A stretch of 64,000 nt of DNA from assembly GCF_001425005.1 (NCBI RefSeq), contig NZ_LMDB01000037.1, positions 253,269 to 317,268 of the forward strand, given 5' to 3'. This stretch comes from Duganella sp. Root336D2 (GTDB taxonomy: Bacteria; Pseudomonadota; Gammaproteobacteria; Burkholderiales; Burkholderiaceae_D). The notes under the pieces were generated by a model. The model did no database searches, was not told where the DNA came from, and was given only the letters and a program-made list of their open reading frames with translations. Shown piece after piece: positions 25,277 to 33,923 of this stretch (positions are counted from its first letter, which is position 1; every line of letters begins with the position of its first letter). The position numbers and the translations under genes were made by a program.

Positions 25277-25774
25277 TTATGCGCTGACGTCGAGGTTGGC
25301 AAGCTGGCGCTTGAAGAGCTGCTCCTGCACGCGGATGTCGTCGCCGTTGTAGCCGTCGTAGGCGCGGGTGGTGCGCGTCCAGACTTCCGGCATGACCTGT
25401 TCGATCAGGTTGCGGCCTGCGTCGGTCAGGGTAATCATCACGCAACGGCGGTCGCCAGGGCGGTTGCCGCGGGTGATCAGGCCTTGCGCTTCCAGGTCGT
25501 TGCAAACCCGCGTCAGGTTGGCCGGCTTTTCCATGCAGGCTTCGCCCAGGTTGGACGCGGTCGAAGTTTCACTCTCCGATCCATACAGCACCGCCAGCAC
25601 CATATAGCTGGCATCGACCAGGTCATACTTGCGCAACACCGAATTCGCCAGATCCTTCATGCGTTTCTGGACGTGATAGGTCATGCGCAGCAGGCGTACC
25701 AGGTCTTCCGGGAACTCCGGGATGCGAGTATGAATATTTTTCAGGCGCTTATTGGTTGCGTCAAAACTACTCAT
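25277..25774 (-). CDS. MarR-family transcriptional regulator
   Basis: A 165-residue winged-helix regulator. It starts at ATG 25774 (MSSFDATNKRLKN) with AGGAG about 10 bases upstream. The DNA-binding part is STASNLGEACMEKPANLTRVCNDLEAQGLITR, followed by the wing GNRPGDRRCVMITLTDAG, which is the MarR DxR signature. Long N- and C-terminal helices form the dimer. The adjacent genes (the dsbA operon and the acidic protein) give no clear target. Members of this branch often repress efflux or stress genes next to them. Confidence 0.85.
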   Translation of the reverse strand: MSSFDATNKRLKNIHTRIPEFPEDLVRLLRMTYHVQKRMKDLANSVLRKYDLVDASYMVLAVLYGSESETSTASNLGEACMEKPANLTRVCNDLEAQGLITRGNRPGDRRCVMITLTDAGRNLIEQVMPEVWTRTTRAYDGYNGDDIRVQEQLFKRQLANLDVSA

Positions 25775-26071
25775 TCTGCAGGCACTCCTGTGCAATTTGT
25801 TCAAGCCTGAATTGTACTAGTGTTGACCTAAGGTAAATGCCTTTTTGATCTGCATCAAACCCCGAACGCAAGACCCGGACAAGGATGAGTTCCGTCTTTT
25901 TTGAAAGCTACGTCTTGGGAAAACCTTATACTTAAAGGGGAAATTTGGTACAAATGCCATACAGCCGAAGATGTTTCAGAATTATTGCTTATGTAACACA
26001 GTGTTGGCATCTTCCAACACTGCGCCGCCTTGGGCCCGAAATCGTTAGATTATTGGAAACAGGAGGACATC
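25775..26071. other. Non-coding divergent spacer, marR to acidic-protein gene
   Basis: About 300 bases, AT-rich, with no credible gene. Candidate promoter elements include TTATACTTAAA near 25928. Nothing else is recognised. Confidence 0.35.
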
Positions 26072-26386
26072 ATGTCAGGAACCAGTACCCTCGACCCGGA
26101 CAATATGCCAGCCCAGCCTGACCGCGAAGTCAACAAGGGTCACGGCACCGGGGCACTCGGCCCCAGCGACTCGTCCGATTCCGGCAGCGACCTGCAGGGC
26201 GCCCGCCCGCCAGGCCCCGGCGACACCGAACTCGACAGCGATACCGATGCCCAGGGCACCGGCGAACGCGCCAGCGTCGGCCGTGATACGCCGGCCCCGG
26301 ATGGCGGCGATATCGATGTCGACCATGTCGAATCGATGCCCGACGCCAAACGCCAGGAACGCGACGACGTCGAACGCGGCAGCTGA
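26072..26386 (+). CDS. Small acidic, disordered conserved protein
   Basis: A 104-residue protein rich in Asp, Ser, Gly and Pro with no hydrophobic segment. Ordered blocks include LGPSDSSDSGSD, LDSDTDAQGTGERASVGRD and GGDIDVDHVE. I have the impression that these blocks recur in a small family in Burkholderia, Ralstonia and Massilia relatives, without known function. The start at 26072 is fixed by AGGAGG eight bases upstream. The DxDxD-like acidic runs could bind divalent cations; this is speculation. It stands alone between two spacers. Confidence 0.65.
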   Translation: MSGTSTLDPDNMPAQPDREVNKGHGTGALGPSDSSDSGSDLQGARPPGPGDTELDSDTDAQGTGERASVGRDTPAPDGGDIDVDHVESMPDAKRQERDDVERGS

Positions 26387-26579
26387 AAAGCTGTTGCGGC
26401 AAGGCTACAAGGCGCCCCGGCCCGGGGTGCCGCGGGGCACGCACGAGCGCGCTTTCTCCCTAGGGCAGCCGTTCGCTTGATATCAAAACCGGTATTAAAG
26501 TCGGAAAAGAATTAATTGGATTGCATTCCGCCAGTTCCCTACAGTCGGTTCCACAAAAACCAACTCATGGAGACCGCAA

Positions 26580-29429
26580 ATGCAGCACCAGTTAAATCTG
26601 AAAACCACCGTCGCCTGCATGCTGGCCACTGGCCTGCTGAGCAGCGCCTCGGTCTGGGCGCAGGAAGCCGCCGAAAAGGCGGAGCCGACCGACACTTCAA
26701 CCGTCGTCGTCACCGGGGTCAAGGCATCGCTGATCAAGAGCCTGGCGATCAAGCGCACCAATGACCAGGTGGTGGAATCGATCGTTGCCGAAGACATCGG
26801 CAAGCTGCCCGATAACAATGTCGTCGAAGCGCTGCAGCGCGTAACGGGGATCCAGGTCACCAATCGCGCCGGCGGCGAAGTCGGCACCCTGTCCATCCGC
26901 GGCCTGCCCGACCTCCAGACCACCTGGAACGGCCGCTCCATTTTTACCGCTTCCGGCACGCAGGTCGCGCTGCAGGACATCCCCTCGACCCTGGTGCGCC
27001 AGATCGACGTCTACAAGACGCGCGATGCCAGCCAGTTGGAAACCGGCATTGCTGGCCAGGTTGACGTCAAGTCGCTGCGGCCGTTTGATTTCAAGGGTCC
27101 GAAATTTTCGCTTTCGGCGCGTGAAACCTACCTCGATCCCGCGAAAAAAGCGAACCCGCAGCTCAGCGCCATGTTAAGCAACCGCTGGCAAACCGGCGTC
27201 GGCGAATTCGGCGCCCTGGTCAATCTGGCGGCTACCAGGACGAAATACCGCAATGAAAGCGTGACGCCGGGTGCCATGGTGCCGTTTACCAGCCCGAATG
27301 CCGCTGAAGTTCCCGCCGGTTACACGCCCTTGCAGCGCATCTTCGACAACAAAATCTGGACGCCTGGAACCCATGCAGGCTTGCCGATGGCAGAAGGTTC
27401 AACGCTGGATTTCGACGGCAAAGCCTATCCTTATTACCTGGCGCGCGACGCCGTTTTCCAGAGCGACGTGCAGGGCGAGCGCAAGCGTCCCGCCGCCAAT
27501 ATCGCCTTGCAGTGGAAACCGGACAGTGATTCGGTCTACACCTTCGAATCGATGTACAACGGTTATCGCAACAAATCCTTCAACCGGCTGCTGTTCAGCT
27601 TTGTTGACTGGTGGGGGGACCTCGGCAGCAATCCGGCGGGGACGATCACGACGTTCCCGGGAACGAACGTGATCAAGAGCCGTCATGTGAATAACGTCTA
27701 CGGCTTCAACAGCGGCGACTACACCACGTCGGCAACCGATTCCCGCGTTTATGCCGTGAACGGCAAGTGGAACCTTGGCGACCGCCTGAAGCTCGATGGT
27801 GACCTGTCGTACCAATCGAGCAGCTATCACTCGGAATTCACCGCCACCCGGATTGATCGCGTTGCACCGTCTATCGACGTCGACTTCAATGCCGGCGGCA
27901 GCAACACGGCATTCCACTTCAATAACGATGCCGACCTGGCCGACCCGGCCAAGTGGAATGTTGCGCAGTTCTTCGATACCGCCAACCGCAATAAGGGCAG
28001 CGCTGCGACGGCAAACCTGTCGGGCGTCTACGATGCCAACTGGGGGGCGCTGGAGACGATCCAGTTCGGCGTGCGCTTCGACGACCGCAAGGCGTCCGAG
28101 GCTAACCGGACCCAATCGGGCACACTGAACCGCAACCTGGCCTCGCTGGGTCCGGAGTATTCCTCCACCAACTCGAACTTCGGCAGCGACATCTCGGATG
28201 TTCCGCGCACATGGGTCGAGCCCAACGCCTACTACATCCGCGACCATATCGACGACTGGCGCAAGCTCATGAATTCGGCCGATACGAACTTCCAGACGAC
28301 GGACAAGCTGGGCCTGCAGAAGACGTTCGAGATCGATGAAAAGACGCGCAACCTCTTCCTGATGGGGAATACCCAAAACGAGCTGTTCGGCCATCGCCTG
28401 CGCGGCAATTTCGGCGTGCGCTACGTCAAGGTCGATACCGACATGACCTTCTATAAGGTGGATGCCAGCACCAAGGCGGTCACCTCGTCCAGTGCCAGCA
28501 AGTCGACCAGCAAGCTCCTGCCCAGCATGACGCTGATTTACGACGCGTCCAGGGACGTCGTGCTGCGTACCAACTACGGTGAAACCCTGCGCCGCCCGAA
28601 CTTCGGTGACCTGAATCCGGTCCTGCAGCTCGCTGACGACGTTTCAAAGGTGGGATATGGCTCGGGCAGCGGCGGCAATCCGGACCTGAAACCGACGCGC
28701 TCCAAGAACCTTGACCTGACGGCCGAGTGGTATTTCCAGAAGGACAGCGCACTCTACGGTACTGTGTTCAAGCGCAAGATCGACGGCCTGGTCGTGAACT
28801 TGCGTCACAAGGTTCACGTCGATCCGGCGAACGACCCGTTCCGCAACTCGACCTCGGGCGGCGACCATACGAACGGCTATGACTACGTCATCAATTCGCC
28901 GGTCAATGCCTCCAACGGCACGATCAAGGGCGCCGAGCTGGGCTTGATCTACTTCCCGAAAGGACTGCCGAGCCTGCTCGACGGCCTGGGCTTCCAGGGC
29001 AGCTATACGCGACTCAGCTCGTCGCAGAACGTCCCCGACGCCAATGACGCCGGGGTCATCGTCGCCCAGCTCGAGACACCGTTCTTCGGCGTTTCCAGGA
29101 GCTCCTACAACGCCACCCTGGCATACGAAAAGGGCCCGGTCAGCGCGCGCTTGTCTTATGTCTGGCGCTCCGGCTTCCTGGCCAGCAACGAAGCCGCCTT
29201 GTTTGCCAATCCGATCGGCATCTGGCGTCATCCGGAAAAGAGCGTGGACTTCCAGATCTCCTACAAAATCAACGAGAACATGTCGTTCGATATCAGTGGG
29301 GTCAACCTGACCAACGAATTGCAGCAGCAGTACTACCACTTCGGCAATGCGGGTAACGCGCAGGTGAGCAATTTCGGTACGGTCCAGACCGGTCGTTCGG
29401 TCTCGGCTGGCTTGCACTGGAAGATGTAA
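26580..29429 (+). CDS. Large TonB-dependent receptor (Xanthomonas/Caulobacter type)
   Basis: A 949-residue outer-membrane receptor. The signal peptide covers 1-27 (ending SVWA). A TonB box-like TSTVVVTGVKASL follows. The plug includes EDIGKLPDNNVVEALQRVTGIQ, SIRGLPDLQTTWNGR and DVYKTRDASQLETGIAGQVDV, typical of the TIGR01782 class. The barrel continues to a terminal GLHWKM. Receptors of this class often import oligosaccharides rather than iron. No glycoside hydrolase or transporter gene lies nearby, so the ligand is open. The divergent LysR gene's end faces it, not its promoter. Confidence 0.85.
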   Translation: MQHQLNLKTTVACMLATGLLSSASVWAQEAAEKAEPTDTSTVVVTGVKASLIKSLAIKRTNDQVVESIVAEDIGKLPDNNVVEALQRVTGIQVTNRAGGEVGTLSIRGLPDLQTTWNGRSIFTASGTQVALQDIPSTLVRQIDVYKTRDASQLETGIAGQVDVKSLRPFDFKGPKFSLSARETYLDPAKKANPQLSAMLSNRWQTGVGEFGALVNLAATRTKYRNESVTPGAMVPFTSPNAAEVPAGYTPLQRIFDNKIWTPGTHAGLPMAEGSTLDFDGKAYPYYLARDAVFQSDVQGERKRPAANIALQWKPDSDSVYTFESMYNGYRNKSFNRLLFSFVDWWGDLGSNPAGTITTFPGTNVIKSRHVNNVYGFNSGDYTTSATDSRVYAVNGKWNLGDRLKLDGDLSYQSSSYHSEFTATRIDRVAPSIDVDFNAGGSNTAFHFNNDADLADPAKWNVAQFFDTANRNKGSAATANLSGVYDANWGALETIQFGVRFDDRKASEANRTQSGTLNRNLASLGPEYSSTNSNFGSDISDVPRTWVEPNAYYIRDHIDDWRKLMNSADTNFQTTDKLGLQKTFEIDEKTRNLFLMGNTQNELFGHRLRGNFGVRYVKVDTDMTFYKVDASTKAVTSSSASKSTSKLLPSMTLIYDASRDVVLRTNYGETLRRPNFGDLNPVLQLADDVSKVGYGSGSGGNPDLKPTRSKNLDLTAEWYFQKDSALYGTVFKRKIDGLVVNLRHKVHVDPANDPFRNSTSGGDHTNGYDYVINSPVNASNGTIKGAELGLIYFPKGLPSLLDGLGFQGSYTRLSSSQNVPDANDAGVIVAQLETPFFGVSRSSYNATLAYEKGPVSARLSYVWRSGFLASNEAALFANPIGIWRHPEKSVDFQISYKINENMSFDISGVNLTNELQQQYYHFGNAGNAQVSNFGTVQTGRSVSAGLHWKM

Positions 29430-29453
29430 GCCCGGCCGGCCAGGAGGATCCCG

Positions 29454-30437
29454 CTAGCCAGGCGGGGTCTTGGAGCGCGTGTTCGGCTTGTCCTTGCGCT
29501 GGCGTATGTGGGGCAGGGCCGGGTTCTGCTCTGCGCTTGCCAGATAGATTGGCGTGACCTCAAGCAGCGTGTCAATCGCGACGCGCAGCTTGGCGGGCAT
29601 GTAAGGGGTATGGGGCCACACCAGATGCATCTGTGAGGCTTCCATTTCCCCGCAATCGAACAGCACTTTCAACTCGCCCCGTTTCACGTACGGGGCCACC
29701 AGCCAGCAGGGCAGCCAGGCGAGTCCCATGCCGCGCGCCGTCGCATCGGCAATCACCTGCAGGTCATCCAGCAGCATGCGCTGCCGCGGCAGCAGGTCGT
29801 GCGTGCGGCCATCCGGCGTCGACACCGTCCACTCCTTCACCACGCGCCCGCGCGAGTACAGGATGCCGACGTGCCCGGCCACCTCCTGCAGGCTCTTTGG
29901 CTCGCCGTGCTGCTCCAGGTAAGAAGGAGCGGCGCAGATCAGCATGCGCTGCTGGCCCAGGTGGCGCGCGGCCAGGCTGCCGCTGTTCGGCAGCGGGCCG
30001 ACGCGCAGGCCAAGGTCGAAGCCTTCGTCCAGCAGGTCCACCACCCGGTCGTTGAATGAGATATCGATGGTCAGTTGCGGGTAGCGCTGGGCCAGGTCCA
30101 TCATCAGCGGCGCCACGAACTGGCGGCCGAACAGCACCGGCACGCTGATGCGCAGGCGCCCGGTCGGTTCGCTGCGGCCGGTGCCGATGCAGGCCTCGCC
30201 CGCATCCAGTTCGGCCAGGGCACGCACGCAACGCTCGTAATAAGACTGGCCGGCTTCGGTCAGGTTCTGGCTGCGCGTGGTGCGGTGGAACAGGCGCACC
30301 CCAAGCCGCTCTTCCAGCCGCGCGATGGACTTGGCCACAGCGGAGCGGGTCTGGTGCAGCCGGGTCGCGGCAGCGGAGAAGCTGCCGGCCTCCACCGCCT
30401 GCACGAAGACGTTGATGCCATTCAGGCGTTCATTCAT
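29454..30437 (-). CDS. LysR-family transcriptional regulator
   Basis: A 327-residue LysR regulator. The winged helix-turn-helix occupies residues 1-62 (FVQAVEAGSFSAAATRLHQTRSAVAKSIARLEERLGVRLFHRTTRS), and the effector-binding PBP-like domain 90-300. The C-terminal 25 residues are basic and Pro-rich (HIRQRKDKPNTRSKTPPG), beyond the usual end of about 305. It is divergent from the MDR dehydrogenase gene across a 106-bp spacer containing three dyads. This is the usual arrangement for a LysR protein controlling its neighbour and itself. The inducer is unknown. Confidence 0.9.
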   Translation of the reverse strand: MNERLNGINVFVQAVEAGSFSAAATRLHQTRSAVAKSIARLEERLGVRLFHRTTRSQNLTEAGQSYYERCVRALAELDAGEACIGTGRSEPTGRLRISVPVLFGRQFVAPLMMDLAQRYPQLTIDISFNDRVVDLLDEGFDLGLRVGPLPNSGSLAARHLGQQRMLICAAPSYLEQHGEPKSLQEVAGHVGILYSRGRVVKEWTVSTPDGRTHDLLPRQRMLLDDLQVIADATARGMGLAWLPCWLVAPYVKRGELKVLFDCGEMEASQMHLVWPHTPYMPAKLRVAIDTLLEVTPIYLASAEQNPALPHIRQRKDKPNTRSKTPPG

Positions 30438-30543
30438 ATTGTTTCCATTTAGTCGACAATATGTCGAGAAAACTCCACCACTGTGGAGTGTAGGGAAACT
30501 ATATAGTTCTTCTCACTTAACCACAACCTGCAAGGAGCTCCAA
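30438..30543. promoter_or_regulatory. Divergent LysR/dehydrogenase control region with three dyads
   Basis: The spacer contains TCGACA-ATA-TGTCGA (30453-30467), ACTCCAC-CACT-GTGGAGT (30472-30489) and the palindrome AACTATATAGTT (30497-30508). One or two are likely LysR binding sites, and the last may overlap a -10 element of the dehydrogenase promoter. Confidence 0.6.
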
Positions 30544-31569
30544 ATGCATGCTTACCAAATCACCCCTGGCGGCGGGATCGACAGCCTGGAAGCGATCAAG
30601 CTGCCTAAACGCGCACTGCAATTCCATGAAGTGCGCGTCAAAGTGCACGCCGTTTCGCTGAACTATCGCGACCTGATGGTGGCCCAGGGCACCTATCCGA
30701 CCAGCGGCGAAGGTCCCGTCGTGCCCGGTTCCGACGCGGCCGGCGAGGTAATTGAAGTCGGCCCGGGCGCGGAGCGCTTCCGCGTCGGCGACCGTGTAGC
30801 GAGCACTTTCTTCCCTGATTGGGAAGAGGGCAAGGTCACTCCCGGCAAGACGGCGGTGACGCTGGGTGCGGGCGGCAACGGCGTGCTGGCGGAAGAACTG
30901 GTGATGCACGAAGGCGGCCTGGCTGCCGTCCCGGCGCACCTGAGTTATGAAGAAGCGGCCACGCTGACCTGCGCCGGCGTCACGGCCTGGAATGCGCTGT
31001 TCGTGGAAGGCGGCCTGAAAGCGGGCGAGACCGTGCTGCTGCTTGGCACTGGCGGCGTGTCGGTCTGGGCACTGCAACTGGCCAAGGCCGCAGGCGTACG
31101 CGTCATCGTCACCTCGTCCAGCGACACCAAGCTGGAACGGGCACGGGCAATGGGCGCCGACGTATTGATCAACTACCGCAAGACTCCCGAGTGGCAGGAA
31201 GAAGTGCTGCGCGCCACCGATGGCGAGGGCGTCGACCTGGTGCTGGAAGTGGGCGGCCAGGACACTGTGGCGCGCTCGATCGCATCGGCCAGCATGGGTG
31301 GCAAGCTGGCGGTGATTGGCGGCCTGGGTGGCGGCTTCGAAACCAGCCTGCAATTGCTCGGGATCGTCATCGGCGGCAAGAGCATGAGCGGCATCTATGT
31401 GGGTAGCCGCAAAATGCAGGAAGACTTGTCGCGCCTGGTCACCCAGCGCAACATCAAGCCGGTGGTAGACCGTGTGTTCGACATCCACCAGGCGCGCGAA
31501 GCCTACCAGCACCTCGCCTCCGGCAACCACTTCGGTAAAGTCGTGATCAGCGTCAAGCCGCGCTATTGA
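30544..31569 (+). CDS. Zinc-independent MDR-family NAD(P)-dependent alcohol dehydrogenase/quinone reductase-like
   Basis: A 341-residue medium-chain dehydrogenase/reductase. ATG 30544 follows AAGGAG by about 8 bases. The N-terminal GroES-like domain has VSLNYRDLMVAQGTYP and VPGSDAAGEVIEVG but lacks the GHE and four-cysteine zinc motifs. It therefore belongs to the zinc-free branch (quinone oxidoreductase/enoyl reductase-like). The Rossmann motif is LLGTGGVSVWALQLA. Conserved SGIYVGSR and HFGKVVI mark a common proteobacterial subgroup annotated as NAD(P)-dependent alcohol dehydrogenase. The substrate is unknown; expression is probably controlled by the divergent LysR gene. Confidence 0.85.
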   Translation: MHAYQITPGGGIDSLEAIKLPKRALQFHEVRVKVHAVSLNYRDLMVAQGTYPTSGEGPVVPGSDAAGEVIEVGPGAERFRVGDRVASTFFPDWEEGKVTPGKTAVTLGAGGNGVLAEELVMHEGGLAAVPAHLSYEEAATLTCAGVTAWNALFVEGGLKAGETVLLLGTGGVSVWALQLAKAAGVRVIVTSSSDTKLERARAMGADVLINYRKTPEWQEEVLRATDGEGVDLVLEVGGQDTVARSIASASMGGKLAVIGGLGGGFETSLQLLGIVIGGKSMSGIYVGSRKMQEDLSRLVTQRNIKPVVDRVFDIHQAREAYQHLASGNHFGKVVISVKPRY

Positions 31570-31573
31570 ATAA

Positions 31574-31737
31574 ATTCGGTGCCAGGTCTGTCATTCGGAC
31601 ACGCGAGCGGTTTCTTTGACAAATCTCAATACGCAATTTCGGTGGAATTCGCGTATTGAGAAGTATCAAATGGGAGCGCTGTCTGTCCAATTGACAGACC
31701 TGGCACCGAATCTTGGCACCGAATCTTTGGCACCGAA
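31574..31737. repeat. MITE-like nested palindrome plus three direct GGCACCGAATC copies
   Basis: Perfect 20-bp outer arms, ATTCGGTGCCAGGTCTGTCA (31574-31593) and its complement at 31692-31711, enclose an inner 11-bp stem TCTCAATACGC/GCGTATTGAGA (31624-31661). The right outer arm is followed by two more copies of TTGGCACCGAATC (to 31738), so that motif appears three times in tandem. No coding content is credible. It looks like a non-autonomous extragenic repeat lodged after the dehydrogenase gene. Confidence 0.7.
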
Positions 31738-31744
31738 TCGGGCG

Positions 31745-31777
31745 AAAAAAAAGCTCGCCTATCGCGAGCTTTTTTTG
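31745..31777. terminator. Bidirectional intrinsic terminator between the dehydrogenase and sodB
   Basis: A-tract, GCTCGC, loop CTATC, GCGAGC, T-tract: a symmetric hairpin that works in both directions between two convergent genes. Confidence 0.9.
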
Positions 31778-31794
31778 TTGGCGAAGAACCGCGA

Positions 31795-32373
31795 TTAAGC
31801 GAAGTTCTGGGCCACGAAGTTCCAGTTCACCAGGTTCCAGAAGGTTTCCACGTACTTTGGACGTGCGTTGCGGTAGTCAACGTAGTAAGCGTGTTCCCAT
31901 ACGTCGCAGGTCAGCAGCGGCTTGTCGGCGCCGGTCAGCGGGGTAGCTGCGTTGGAGGTGTTGGCGATCTCGACGGAGCCGTCAGCCTTTTTCACCAGCC
32001 AGGTCCAGCCGGAACCGAAGTTGCCGACGCAGGACTTGGTGAATTCAGCCTTGAAGTTGTCGAAGGAACCGAACTTGGCATTGATGGCGTCAGCCAGGGC
32101 ACCGGTAGGTGCGCCGCCGGCGTTGGGAGCCATGCAGTTCCAGTAGAAGGTGTGGTTCCAAACCTGGGCTGCGTTGTTGAACACGCCGCCGGAAGACTTC
32201 TTCACGATCTCTTCCAGGGACAGGTTTTCGAACTCGGTGCCCTTGATCAGGTTGTTCAGGTTGGTGACATAAGCCTGGTGATGCTTACCGTAGTGGAATT
32301 CCAGGGTTTCCTTGGAGATGTGCGGCTGCAGCGCGTCCATTGCATACGGCAGTGGTGGCAGGGTATGTTCCAT
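31795..32373 (-). CDS. sodB: Superoxide dismutase [Fe]
   Basis: A 192-residue cytoplasmic superoxide dismutase of the Fe type. Metal ligands lie in HYGKHHQAYVTNLN (first His), WNHTFYWNCM (second His) and DVWEHAYYVDYRN (Asp and His). The NNAAQVWNHTFYW context carries the Gln typical of FeSOD rather than MnSOD. Length and end (NWNFVAQNFA) are standard. AAGGAAA lies seven bases before the ATG. It converges on the dehydrogenase gene at a strong terminator, and 67 bases separate its start from the end of xseA on the same strand. Confidence 0.95.
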   Translation of the reverse strand: MEHTLPPLPYAMDALQPHISKETLEFHYGKHHQAYVTNLNNLIKGTEFENLSLEEIVKKSSGGVFNNAAQVWNHTFYWNCMAPNAGGAPTGALADAINAKFGSFDNFKAEFTKSCVGNFGSGWTWLVKKADGSVEIANTSNAATPLTGADKPLLTCDVWEHAYYVDYRNARPKYVETFWNLVNWNFVAQNFA

Positions 32374-32440
32374 GAATGTTTCCTTTTGATTGAGACGAAA
32401 AGTTATTTTTGCCGAAACGGCGACTATTGTAATACGAACG

Positions 32441-33784
32441 CTAGGTAAGCGTTGGCTGCACGGTGGCGACGCCGATTTCGGCGCCGCCCTCGGCCAGCCG
32501 GACGCCCAGCGATTGTCCCGGCTTGATATGCGCCGGGTCGCGCAAGACGGCTCCGGCGGCGTCGGTGACGATGGCGTAGCCGCGTTCCAGCGTGCGCTGG
32601 GGATTCAATAATTCGAGTTGTGCCGACAGCGCGTTCAGCGCATCGCGCCGCTGCAGCAGTTGCGAACGCATGCTGGCGCCGGCGCGGTGCTGCAGGGCTT
32701 CCATCGCTGCCCGCGCTTTGCTGGCGTCGGGCTTGCGCGCAGCCAGGCGGCCGGCCAGCCGGTCGAGCGTGAAGCGGGCTTGCTGCAGCGGGTTGCGCGT
32801 GGCGTGCATCATGGCGGTGGACAGGCTTTGCAGCTGCAGGCGCTGCTGTGCGATGCGGGCTGTCGGGCTGAGCAGGCGGCGCTGCAGGTTGTCCAGGGTC
32901 TGGGTGGCATCGCTGAGGGCGCGGCGCATGGCGCGGCGCAGGTCGGTGGCGTCGGCACGCAGGGAACCGAGCCAGTCGGCGCGCGGCGTCGCGGCAAGTT
33001 CGGCGGCGGCGGTCGGCGTCGCGGCGCGTACGTCGGCGGCAAAATCGCAGATGGTGAAGTCGGTCTCGTGGCCAACGCCGGACACCACCGGCATATTGCA
33101 GTTGGCCACGGCGTAAGCGACCACTTCTTCGTTGAAGCACCACAGGTCTTCCATGCTGCCGCCGCCGCGCACCACCAGCAGCACATCGCATTCCGCCCGG
33201 CGCGAGGCGGCCTCAATGGCGGCCGCAATCTGGGCGCCGGCCTGCTGGCCCTGCACCAGGGTAGGGTAGAGCACCACGTTGACGTGCGGCGCGCGCCGGC
33301 GCAGGGCGATCAGCACGTCGCGCAGGGCCGCCGCCTGCGGGCTGGTGACGATGCCGATGGTGCGCGGGAACAGGGGCAGGGCGCGTTTGCGTTCGGTATC
33401 GAACAAGCCGGCTGCGGCCAGGCGCTCTTTCAGGCGCTGGAAGGCTTCAAACAAGGAACCTACGCCGGCCCGGCGGATTGCCTCCACATTGATCTGGTAG
33501 TCGCCGCGCGGCCCGTACAGGGTGACCAGGGCCCGCACCTCAACCTTGTCGCCTTCGCGCGGCACGAAACCGGCGTACTGGGCGCGGCCGCGGAACATGA
33601 CGGCGCGCACCTGGGCGGCGTCATCCTTGAGCGTGAAATACCAATGGCCCGAGCTTGCTCGAGTGAAATTCGAGATTTCCCCAGATATCCACTGCAAGGG
33701 GAAAGAGCGCTCCAGCAGGCGTGCGACGGCCTGGTTGAGGGCGCTGACTGAAATAACCTGGTTGGGTTCGGGGCTGTTGATCAT
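32441..33784 (-). CDS. xseA: Exodeoxyribonuclease VII large subunit
   Basis: A 447-residue subunit of the single-strand DNA exonuclease XseAB, involved in mismatch repair and recombination. The N-terminal OB-fold spans residues 7-100 (ISVSALNQAVARLLERSFPLQWISGEISNF). The catalytic core has GIVTSPQAAALRDVL, VVRGGGSMEDLWCFNEE and VGHETDFTICDFAADVRA, and a coiled-coil region follows (about 260-390). I choose ATG 33784; a GTG four codons earlier is possible. xseB is not adjacent. The region upstream is the 0.9-kb repeat-bearing spacer. Confidence 0.93.
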   Translation of the reverse strand: MINSPEPNQVISVSALNQAVARLLERSFPLQWISGEISNFTRASSGHWYFTLKDDAAQVRAVMFRGRAQYAGFVPREGDKVEVRALVTLYGPRGDYQINVEAIRRAGVGSLFEAFQRLKERLAAAGLFDTERKRALPLFPRTIGIVTSPQAAALRDVLIALRRRAPHVNVVLYPTLVQGQQAGAQIAAAIEAASRRAECDVLLVVRGGGSMEDLWCFNEEVVAYAVANCNMPVVSGVGHETDFTICDFAADVRAATPTAAAELAATPRADWLGSLRADATDLRRAMRRALSDATQTLDNLQRRLLSPTARIAQQRLQLQSLSTAMMHATRNPLQQARFTLDRLAGRLAARKPDASKARAAMEALQHRAGASMRSQLLQRRDALNALSAQLELLNPQRTLERGYAIVTDAAGAVLRDPAHIKPGQSLGVRLAEGGAEIGVATVQPTLT

Positions 33785-33923
33785 TGACCTGTCCACACTT
33801 TTTGAAAGCGGTCATGCTTATGTCATATATCACTTCATATCGCAAGTATTTTTTGTAAACACCTGATTATTAAGGGTAAACGTCAATGCTTCATAAGCGG
33901 GCAATTTGCGAATTTCCTTATAG

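Noticed and set aside
31616..31798. A 60-codon open frame between the dehydrogenase and sodB
   Set aside because: It lies entirely in the palindromic repeat and terminator, so its sequence is explained by those elements.
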